From contig JADFUQ010000090.1 of the NCBI GenBank assembly GCA_015222065.1, positions 1 to 7,174 of the forward strand: a DNA stretch of 7,174 nt. The letters are read 5' to 3'. Positions 1 through 5,694 of this stretch are shown piece after piece. Numbering within the stretch: position 1 is the first letter of the stretch; the number at the start of each line of letters is the position of its first letter. The notes under the pieces were generated by a model. It ran no database searches. It was not told where the DNA came from and saw only the letters and a list, made by a program, of their open reading frames with translations. A program made the position numbers and the translations under genes. The stretch comes from Bacteroidota bacterium (GTDB lineage: Bacteria > Bacteroidota > Bacteroidia > Bacteroidales > VadinHA17).

Positions 1-11
1 GCATAGCTGGG

Positions 12-41
12 AGCAACGAAGTTGCTGTTTCACAGGGTGAA
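12..41. other. Two adjacent short hairpins
   Basis: AGCAAC (12-17) pairs perfectly with GTTGCT (21-26) around a GAA loop. TTCAC (29-33) pairs with GTGAA (37-41) around AGG. The second stem uses the left copy of the TTTCACAGGG repeat; the right copy at 91-100 lacks the pairing arm. There is no U-tract on either side, so this is not a convincing intrinsic terminator. It could be part of a repeat element. Confidence 0.4.
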
Positions 42-113
42 CCCCGATACAGTCATTCTTCCTTACAGGGCAGGCAGGGCAAGCGTCGCATTTCACAGGG
101 CAGTCATTCTTCC
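28..113. repeat. Two-part direct repeat, two copies
   Basis: TTTCACAGGG occurs at 28-37 and 91-100, and CAGTCATTCTTCC occurs at 50-62 and 101-113. In the right-hand copy the two parts are contiguous, giving a 23-bp block. In the left-hand copy they are separated by 12 bases (38-49). ACAGGGCAG also recurs at 65-73 and 95-103. This looks like a duplicated intergenic module with an internal insertion or deletion. Its function is unknown. Confidence 0.75.
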
Positions 114-162
114 ACTCTTCGAATTCTTAGACTTTTCGACTTCTTCACTCTTCCACCTGACA
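106..162. repeat. Degenerate octamer tandem array
   Basis: The stretch divides into units ATTCTTCC, ACTCTTCG, AATTCTTAG (one extra base), ACTTTTCG, ACTTCTTC, ACTCTTCC and ACCTGACA. The first six match the consensus ACTCTTCS loosely, and the last is decayed. Read on the minus strand, the sense strand of lptD, the best units become CGAAGAGT and CGAAAAGT, resembling the CGA-plus-purine octamers of the array at 4143-4214. The array starts about 145 bp beyond the lptD stop codon. No coding function is apparent. Confidence 0.65.
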
Positions 163-306
163 CCTATTCATTTCCCGGATTAACCATAATATTTATTGAA
201 TACCCGGAAGCTACAAATATTTATCTATTCTGAAACATGAAAATAAAAAAATCTTTTCAGAAAAAATAAAAAATATGAACTAAAAAAAACTCTATTTACT
301 AACAAA

Positions 307-2925
307 CTATATATCACGATCGTACCAGCTTTTACGTTTTTCATATTTTAAATCGCTCAGGATGGCTGATTTTGCACTTATGGTAAATGAATAACTTTGT
401 CGACTCCCTAATGGTATCCATGAAAATCTCATCTGCCAGCAGTGAAGATCGCGGGAAATATTCACTGATGTATAGGTAAGCTCCTTATTCTTAAAATCCC
501 AACCTGAATTGAAACCTATTTTCCATTTTGGAGTAAGGCTGAGATTTCCATTAAAATTGAGAGTTTGAGTGATGTTAGGTTCATCGGATCTTGGTTTTGA
601 CCAGTTAAAATTATATCTGAATGAAAATCTCCAGGGCATATTAAAATCAGTATACCCCAACTCCTCAATAATCTGCTCATCCTGTTCCATTACTTCAGAA
701 CCTAATCCAATTCTTCCACCCTCAGGTCTAATATCAGTGGGGGCACTACTCGAAGGAGTCGAACTTCCTCCACCACCTCCGGCTTTCGAACTGAAAGAGG
801 CGTTTACAGACATATTCAACCTTGTTACACGAAATAATTTACCGGTTTGTTTAATCTCAAAAGTATTGATCCTTGTACCATTTTCGTTAATTGCATATGG
901 ATCAAAAGCACCACCAAAGCTCAGGCTGACTTTTTTAAACAGTTTGGTTGATCCCCGGAAAATAACAGGAGCAAGATTAAGTGAATCTGCAAACATATTG
1001 TAATTGGTAGAGAAATTGAACCTGTCGATTATTTTAACTTTGCGTGCATCTTTTGTTGTATCTTCCAGGTTCCTGAGTTTCATTTCAATATTGTTATTGA
1101 GAGAAAAAGAAATTGATCCGCTTCTACCAGGTAGTGAAGGTGTGCTGTATATTTCAGATTCGTATATTGAATATTTACGGGTTCTGCCTGTTGTATCTGT
1201 CTGGTATTCACGATAATAGCTTGGAGTGATTTCACTCATATCCGGTACCAGCGACATAGATATTGAAGGACTCATCACATGACGAACAGCAATAATTTTT
1301 GAATCAGGATTCCGTGGTAAAAACATACCATATATCTTAGGAGTAAGTCCAAAAGAAATTGAAGGCACCAATGCATGAGCATAACTGATTCCTTTAATAG
1401 TGTCTGTAACGACTTGATCATCCTCCCAATTTCTTTCGATACTGCGGGAATATAAAACTCCGGAATATCTAACCTGCGGTGATATAGAAAAGTTATTAAA
1501 CGGGCGAAAAACTGTACTCAGAGGGATTGAATGCTGAAAACCATTTTTCATTTCATCAAACATATCTGAAGTCAGAAATTTTTCATCAGTAGTATTTATC
1601 CTGTTATCCATCTTGGCCTGGTAGCTTAATTCAATATTTTGATACCATTTAGTTTCTCCAACCAGGCTCTTTGGTTTAAACGGATAGATACGACTCATAT
1701 TAAAATTTGCACGTGGGAGGTTCAGACTAACAGTTTTGTTTCTGCTGTTCTGGCTATGGTTCATACTGGCTGAAAAATTAAAAGGTGTTCCTTCCCATCT
1801 TCTGGAATAAGATATACTGGATGTTTTAGTATTTGTCAGATAACTATTCGAGGTACGAGAATGGTTCTGATCATAGCTACTGGAAGACATGTTGACATTT
1901 CCTGAAAAGGTGGCGCCCGGATTGTTCTTGGGATCCTGAGAATGTGACCAGGTAATGGAATAGTCACTTGATGAACGATAATTAGGAAGTCCTTGCTCTC
2001 CTGATACATTTTTATAATACCTGGCATTTAAGTTACCTGTAAACTTATACCGTTTTTTATACCTTGAGCTTAATCGCAATCCATATGTCCCATTAGTATA
2101 GATATCTCCGCGTATCGCCAGGTCGGCATAATCACTCAATGCAAAATAATAACCTCCGTTTCTGAAGAAAAACCCACGATTTTTTTCTTCTCCATAATCA
2201 GGAATAAGAACACCTGATGCACGCCCTTTTTGGTTAGGGAAAAATCCAAACGGGAGAATCAACGGTAATGGTAAATCTTCAACAACAAGGTAAGCCGGAC
2301 CGGAAACAATTTTGTCATCAGGAATAACTTTGGCTTTTGTTAGAGCGATGTAAAAATGAGGATGTTCAGCATCACAAGTGGTATATTTCCCCGATTTTAC
2401 ATGTATTTCACCATTAGCATGTTTCTTTGTTCGTGTACTGTGCAAGTATCCCCCCTGTTCTTCAGTAACAATTCCTTTAATAATACCTTTTTGTGTCTTG
2501 AAATTATATTCAAGTGTATCAGCATCAAATTCTTCAGGCCCATCTTTAAAATGAGGTCTGCCCACTATGGTTCCGGTACTATCAGGCCAACCGGTTGCCA
2601 TAACCACATTGCTTTTTATATCCAGTACAATATAATCAGCTTCTAAAACAATATCTTCATAATTCACAACTGCCTGACCATATAAATAAACTTTCCGGGC
2701 TTTTACTTCGGAGCGTATAGAATCTTCTGAATTATATTTAATTGGGACTTCTATAACATTACCTGAACCTGACTGTGAAGCAGTGCGGGCAGTATCAACC
2801 AAAACTGTATCCTGTTGTATCATATTATTACCCGGTGTTACAGGATTATTCTGACCAAAAGACAGACATCCTGAATAAATCCAGGCAGCAGTAATGAATA
2901 CAAGTTTTAAGTATTTTTTTAACAA
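307..2925 (-). CDS. lptD: LPS-assembly protein LptD, outer-membrane translocon
   Basis: This 872-residue protein is the likely Bacteroidota LptD, the outer-membrane barrel that inserts lipopolysaccharide delivered by the Lpt bridge, normally together with lipoprotein LptE. A signal peptide spans about residues 1-25 (basic LKKYLK, hydrophobic LVFITAAW, end near SFGQ). C20 follows YSG, a poor lipobox. An OstA-like jellyroll domain covers about 60-200, followed by the conserved PLPLILPFGFFPNQKGRASG block (218-237) and a long amphipathic barrel to the C-terminus. A Gly/Ser-rich insert at about 714-730 is probably a loop. The only other cysteines are C184 and C829. The start is a TTG: no in-frame ATG exists before Met35, which would remove the signal peptide. 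An upstream ATT at 2932-2934 would give MNKLLKKYLKL and is a less usual alternative. The gene is divergent from the amidase. Length and order fit the phylum. Confidence 0.93.
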   Translation of the reverse strand: MLKKYLKLVFITAAWIYSGCLSFGQNNPVTPGNNMIQQDTVLVDTARTASQSGSGNVIEVPIKYNSEDSIRSEVKARKVYLYGQAVVNYEDIVLEADYIVLDIKSNVVMATGWPDSTGTIVGRPHFKDGPEEFDADTLEYNFKTQKGIIKGIVTEEQGGYLHSTRTKKHANGEIHVKSGKYTTCDAEHPHFYIALTKAKVIPDDKIVSGPAYLVVEDLPLPLILPFGFFPNQKGRASGVLIPDYGEEKNRGFFFRNGGYYFALSDYADLAIRGDIYTNGTYGLRLSSRYKKRYKFTGNLNARYYKNVSGEQGLPNYRSSSDYSITWSHSQDPKNNPGATFSGNVNMSSSSYDQNHSRTSNSYLTNTKTSSISYSRRWEGTPFNFSASMNHSQNSRNKTVSLNLPRANFNMSRIYPFKPKSLVGETKWYQNIELSYQAKMDNRINTTDEKFLTSDMFDEMKNGFQHSIPLSTVFRPFNNFSISPQVRYSGVLYSRSIERNWEDDQVVTDTIKGISYAHALVPSISFGLTPKIYGMFLPRNPDSKIIAVRHVMSPSISMSLVPDMSEITPSYYREYQTDTTGRTRKYSIYESEIYSTPSLPGRSGSISFSLNNNIEMKLRNLEDTTKDARKVKIIDRFNFSTNYNMFADSLNLAPVIFRGSTKLFKKVSLSFGGAFDPYAINENGTRINTFEIKQTGKLFRVTRLNMSVNASFSSKAGGGGGSSTPSSSAPTDIRPEGGRIGLGSEVMEQDEQIIEELGYTDFNMPWRFSFRYNFNWSKPRSDEPNITQTLNFNGNLSLTPKWKIGFNSGWDFKNKELTYTSVNISRDLHCWQMRFSWIPLGSRQSYSFTISAKSAILSDLKYEKRKSWYDRDI

Positions 2926-2936
2926 TTTATTAATAC

Positions 2937-2944
2937 TATTTTTG
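2937..2944 (+). promoter_or_regulatory. Candidate -7 promoter element for the amidase
   Basis: TATTTTTG matches the Bacteroidota sigma-ABfr -7 consensus TAnnTTTG exactly. Transcription starting about 7 bp downstream would leave a leader of roughly 80 nt before the amidase ATG at 3032. I see no TTG -33 element at the usual distance, so the assignment rests on the -7 match and its position. It lies only 12 bp outside the lptD start codon. Confidence 0.45.
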
Positions 2945-3000
2945 TGTGATCGGGGTATATGTATTAAAGTAGTTTTTAATTGATACTAACAGGTCGGGGA

Positions 3001-3008
3001 CAAAGCTA
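3001..3008 (-). promoter_or_regulatory. Candidate -7 promoter element for lptD
   Basis: CAAAGCTA on the plus strand reads TAGCTTTG on the minus strand, an exact TAnnTTTG match. A start about 7 bp downstream (near 2994) would give lptD a leader of roughly 70 nt. No clear TTG -33 element lies 19-21 bp upstream. The sequence falls within the predicted 5' leader of the amidase, so the two divergent transcripts would overlap. Confidence 0.45.
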
Positions 3009-3031
3009 AATAAAAAATTAAATTTCCGTGA

Positions 3032-4141
3032 ATGAGGTACCGCATAAATAATGCCATTTTTCTAAAGAAACGAGTAGTTGTTTTACTTATTTCTTATGTC
3101 GTTGCATTTCTAATTTGTCAGAATACTGCTTTTGGACAGAATAATAACACTAATAATTTGTGGACTATTGTTATTGATCCCGGACATGGAGGAAAAGATC
3201 CCGGCACCATTGGTAAAAAATGCAGAGAAGCCGACATTGTTCTGGGTATTGGATTAAAACTCGGTAAATATATAGAACAGAATTTTAGCGATGTGAAGGT
3301 AATTTATACAAGAACAACCAACAGGTTTATCGAACTACATAAAAGAGCTGATATTGCCAATAAAAACAAAGCGGATCTTTTTATTTCGATCCATGCCGAC
3401 TGGTATAGCAATTCGCGAATTACCGGTCCATCTACATATGCAATGGGCATTCATAAAAACGAAGAGAACCTTGCTTTAGCACAGAAGGAAAATGCGGTTA
3501 TTACACTTGAAGAAGATTATACAACTAAATACGAAGGTTATGATCCTAATTCTCCCGAATCTTATATTATTTTTTCATTAATGCAAAACACTTATCTCGA
3601 TCAGAGTCTTGAATTTGCATCTTTTGTTCAGGATCAGTTTAGAGAACGGGCAAGAAGACATGACAGGGGTGTTCGTCAGGCAGGATTTCTTGTTCTTGCT
3701 CAAACAACTATGCCAAGCGTCCTTATTGAAACCGGATTTGTTTCAAATCCTACTGAGGAAAAGTACCTGATTTCACAACAAGGACAGGAACATATTGCCT
3801 CTGCCATTTACAGGGCATTCAAAGAATATAAAAAGAGCATTGAGGATAAAAGCAATTTTTTAATTACTCAGGAACAAAATACAATACATTTTTTGGTTCA
3901 GGTCTCCTCTTCACATAAACAAATTTCACTTGATTCAGATTTCTTCAAAGGACACAAGAATGTTTATGAATTCAAGATAAATAAGACTTACAAATATGCA
4001 CTTCTTGATTCGGGAACATATGATGAGACAATAGCTTTCAGTAAAACTTTACAAAAAGATTTTCCGGGTGCTTTCCTTATTGCAGTAAGAAATGATACAA
4101 TTATTCCGGTTCAGGAAGCACTTGAAAGTATGGAGAGATAG
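3032..4141 (+). CDS. Secreted N-acetylmuramoyl-L-alanine amidase (Amidase_3) with SPOR-like C-terminus
   Basis: This 369-residue zinc amidase is predicted to cleave the bond between N-acetylmuramic acid and the L-alanine of the stem peptide, acting in the periplasm during cell separation. Residues 1-36 form a signal peptide ending near AFGQ. The Amidase_3 domain spans about 44-268. Zinc ligands appear as H52 in DPGHGG, E66 in READIV and H121 in SIHAD; the catalytic glutamate is E233 in VLIETGFVSN. The segment at about 142-190, between H121 and E233, is longer than in minimal amidases and may hold a regulatory helix like that of AmiB/AmiC (inference). Residues 285-365 (FLVQVSSS to IPVQEAL) resemble the SPOR-like tail of Bacteroidota amidases, which would direct the enzyme to denuded septal glycan. 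All catalytic residues are intact. The ATG at 3032 gives a complete signal peptide. An octamer array begins 2 bp after the stop. Confidence 0.93.
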   Translation: MRYRINNAIFLKKRVVVLLISYVVAFLICQNTAFGQNNNTNNLWTIVIDPGHGGKDPGTIGKKCREADIVLGIGLKLGKYIEQNFSDVKVIYTRTTNRFIELHKRADIANKNKADLFISIHADWYSNSRITGPSTYAMGIHKNEENLALAQKENAVITLEEDYTTKYEGYDPNSPESYIIFSLMQNTYLDQSLEFASFVQDQFRERARRHDRGVRQAGFLVLAQTTMPSVLIETGFVSNPTEEKYLISQQGQEHIASAIYRAFKEYKKSIEDKSNFLITQEQNTIHFLVQVSSSHKQISLDSDFFKGHKNVYEFKINKTYKYALLDSGTYDETIAFSKTLQKDFPGAFLIAVRNDTIIPVQEALESMER

Positions 4142-4142
4142 T

Positions 4143-4214
4143 ACGATAGAACGAGGGTGCGATTGAACGATAGAACGATAGAACGAGGGTACGAAAGGAC
4201 GATGGGGCGAAACA
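4143..4214 (+). repeat. Nine-unit octamer tandem array with invariant CGA
   Basis: Nine consecutive 8-bp units begin with RCGA in perfect phase: ACGATAGA, ACGAGGGT, GCGATTGA, ACGATAGA, ACGATAGA, ACGAGGGT, ACGAAAGG, ACGATGGG, GCGAAACA. There is no insertion or deletion over 72 bp. Positions 2-4 (CGA) are invariant, while positions 5-8 vary but are mostly purine. ACGATAGA occurs three times and ACGAGGGT twice. The array starts 2 bp after the amidase stop codon and lies between the amidase and mlaD. A period of 8 is not a multiple of 3, and no reading frame of interest runs through it. Its function is unknown. Confidence 0.9.
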
Positions 4215-4232
4215 TAACTCATAACTCGTAAC
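4214..4232 (+). repeat. Short heptamer repeat abutting the octamer array
   Basis: ATAACTC is repeated back to back at 4214-4220 and 4221-4227 and is followed by the partial unit GTAAC. The period changes from 8 to 7 exactly where the octamer array ends, which suggests two adjoining repeat types and not one decaying array. Confidence 0.6.
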
Positions 4233-4245
4233 AGTTTGTTGTAAA

Positions 4246-4277
4246 AAAAGTATTATCCTGAAGAACCAAAAGTATTA
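4246..4277 (+). repeat. 10-bp direct repeat upstream of mlaD
   Basis: AAAAGTATTA occurs at 4246-4255 and 4268-4277. The spacing is 22 bp, close to two helical turns, so a dimeric regulator could contact both copies on one face of the DNA. The second copy ends 27 bp before the mlaD ATG. The sequence is AT-rich, so chance is a real alternative. No TAnnTTTG element is present in this gap. Confidence 0.4.
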
Positions 4278-4304
4278 AATAAGTAAATTTCTAATTTATT
4301 AAAG

Positions 4305-5297
4305 ATGAAAATATCACACGAAGTAAAGATTGGATTTGTAGTTTTTGTTATACTGGCTTTGTTTATCTGGGCCTATAATTTCATGAAAGGGCATGACATT
4401 CTAAGCTCATCTGTTCACTATTATGTTTTCTATGATGACATAAACGGGCTGGAAGAATCATCTCCTGTAACATTAAATGGTTATAAAATAGGAACAGTTA
4501 GTCGCATTGGATTCGTCCCGGAAAAAACAGGTGAACTGGAAGTAAGATTATCCATTGAAGAGCCGGTTAATTTAACATTAAATACCATAGCTGAAATTTA
4601 TAACTCAGATCTGCTGGGCACAAAAGCTATCAGGTTAATAACAGGTGATGGAGAAAGTTTTATTGTAAAGGGAGACACTCTTATAGGTCAGATTGAAATC
4701 GCATTGCAGGACCAGATAGGAGAGCAACTTTATCCACTTAAAGAAAAAGCTGAAAACTTAATGGTTTCAATTGATTCCGTGCTTTCAATTTTTCAAAATA
4801 CCTTCAATAGTAGCTTTAGCAAAAATCTGGGTGAAAGTGTCAGACATATAAATAACACGCTGGGTGCTTTGGATACTATGGTTGCAAAAAAAGATGGATC
4901 ATTTGCAGGGAGTATGGCAAATATTGAATCAATTACGCGAAATCTTGCAAAAAACAACGAAGAATTAACAAGAACACTTGAAAATCTTGCCTCAGTTAGC
5001 GATTCAATCATCCAATCAAATATCCGTTCATCAATTAACAACCTTGACCAGTCGCTGGCAAATCTCAATTCAATTCTTTTGAAAATAAATGAGGGCACAG
5101 GAACTGCAGGATTGATCATAAACAATGACTCATTATATTACCAGTTTACTGAAACAATTGAAAGTCTGAATCTACTACTCAGGGACATGCAAATGAATCC
5201 AAAACGATATGTACATTTCTCCCTGTTTGATAGAGGAAAAACAGTTGTTGTTGATAAGAATTCTGACAACAAGAAATCAAAACCCGTTGATAAATAA
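4305..5297 (+). CDS. mlaD: MlaD-family (MCE domain) lipid-transport protein
   Basis: This 330-residue protein is the periplasmic substrate-binding part of an Mla-type phospholipid transporter, anchored in the inner membrane and expected to form a ring. A short cytoplasmic start (MKISHEVK) leads into one transmembrane helix at about 9-27. The MCE domain spans about 36-125, with the typical GLEESSPVTLNGYKIGTV (48-65) and IYNSDLLGTKAIRL (98-111) motifs. Residues 140-295 are largely helical with repeated Asn/Leu/Ser heptad-like patterns, suggesting a coiled-coil needle. The end carries GTGTAGLIINNDSLYYQ and NPKRYVHFSLF, motifs I associate with Bacteroidota members of the family. Permease (MlaE) and ATPase (MlaF) genes are not in this window, so they must be elsewhere. 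It may be cotranscribed with the amidase across the 163-bp gap. The last 15 residues are a charged tail. Confidence 0.9.
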   Translation: MKISHEVKIGFVVFVILALFIWAYNFMKGHDILSSSVHYYVFYDDINGLEESSPVTLNGYKIGTVSRIGFVPEKTGELEVRLSIEEPVNLTLNTIAEIYNSDLLGTKAIRLITGDGESFIVKGDTLIGQIEIALQDQIGEQLYPLKEKAENLMVSIDSVLSIFQNTFNSSFSKNLGESVRHINNTLGALDTMVAKKDGSFAGSMANIESITRNLAKNNEELTRTLENLASVSDSIIQSNIRSSINNLDQSLANLNSILLKINEGTGTAGLIINNDSLYYQFTETIESLNLLLRDMQMNPKRYVHFSLFDRGKTVVVDKNSDNKKSKPVDK

Positions 5298-5694
5298 AAC
5301 CCGAAATTTTCAAGTTTGAACTCTTTCATGAATATTTTCTGCTTATTTAGAAAAAGTATAGTTAATTTTTTTGATGAAATAGAGGAAAATTTTGACAAGA
5401 TTTGCTGTTAATTACTTAACAGGATAATAAAATCTTTAGTTAATACATAATAAACAATTATATGTCAAAAACTTATGTATCCATTTGCTTAACATGTTTA
5501 TTTTTAGCTAATTAATCTTTTTTCATTTTTTTTCTCAACACAATCACCTGATAATAATAACAATATGTTAATTATGTAAAAATCAAGTAAAATTTAATTT
5601 TTTTTTTACCATTTTTTTAACAAATTTAGTGTTCCCAAATCAGGTATAAAAAAGGAATAACATTTATCAATTAATATAACATCTTTTCCCATTC
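5298..5694. promoter_or_regulatory. AT-rich upstream region of dnaA, possible origin or control region
   Basis: This 397-bp gap has 84 G or C bases (21%). It contains long T-runs on the plus strand (5518-5523, 5526-5533, 5598-5607, 5612-5618), a perfect 18-bp inverted repeat at 5405-5422, four copies of GTTAAT (5361, 5407, 5439, 5567) and a TAA triplet run at 5552-5560. I found no match to the DnaA box TTATnCACA on either strand and no TAnnTTTG promoter element, so neither an origin nor a dnaA promoter can be placed. Easy melting and position next to dnaA keep an origin possible. No gene is supported here. Confidence 0.5.
5405..5422. promoter_or_regulatory. Perfect inverted repeat, candidate operator
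   Basis: CTGTTAA (5405-5411) and TTAACAG (5416-5422) are exact reverse complements around TTAC. The site is 108 bp after the mlaD stop and 272 bp before the dnaA start. It is not followed by a T-run, so a protein-binding site is more likely than an intrinsic terminator. No regulator can be named. Confidence 0.4.

Larger units (their letters stand above)
1..306. other. Non-coding region 3' of lptD with a sharp composition change
   Basis: I support no gene in this 306-bp stretch. Positions 1-120 have about 53% GC (64 of 120 counted) and contain short direct repeats, two small hairpins and the start of an octamer array. Positions 181-306 drop to about 20% GC, with A-runs at 245-251 and 282-289. 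Plus frame 3 stays open from 3 to a TGA at 231-233 and a minus frame is open from 126 to 1, but neither encodes anything I recognise. Because lptD runs leftward and ends at 307, its 3' UTR must lie here. The only stem near the lptD stop is weak (CTGAAA 230-235 with TTTCAG 255-260, 19-nt loop) and lacks a following U-tract on the minus strand, so I do not call a terminator. Confidence 0.7.

Noticed and set aside
3..233. Open plus-strand frame with no ATG from the left edge to the TGA at 231-233
   Set aside because: The translation is low in conserved-looking features, its repeated SQG and SHSS segments simply reflect the DNA repeats, and it runs through the octamer array and into the AT-rich spacer. 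It could be an upstream gene's tail but nothing supports that.
230..260. Possible lptD terminator stem CTGAAA/TTTCAG
   Set aside because: The stem is six weak base pairs with a 19-nt loop, and on the minus strand the T-run comes before or inside the hairpin, not after it.
569..1216. Plus-strand open frames inside lptD (569-1003 and 1004-1216)
   Set aside because: They lie antisense to a well-supported lptD frame, have no domain character and look like shadows of its codon pattern.
2356..2646. Plus-strand 96-codon frame antisense to the lptD N-terminal domain
   Set aside because: It overlaps conserved lptD sequence. Its Phe/Ile/Cys-rich composition is typical of an antisense shadow.
4143..4214. 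Considered as a CRISPR array
   Set aside because: Units are 8 bp with no spacers, far from the 24-40 bp repeats and unique spacers of CRISPR, and no cas gene is present.
4793..5398. Minus-strand frames opposite the 3' half of mlaD
   Set aside because: mlaD has full-length family motifs across this range, and the minus frames show no recognisable features.
5621..5628. CAAATTTA, a minus-strand TAnnTTTG match before dnaA
   Set aside because: It points away from dnaA toward the 3' end of plus-strand mlaD, with no minus-strand gene to drive. In 21% GC sequence such a match is expected by chance.
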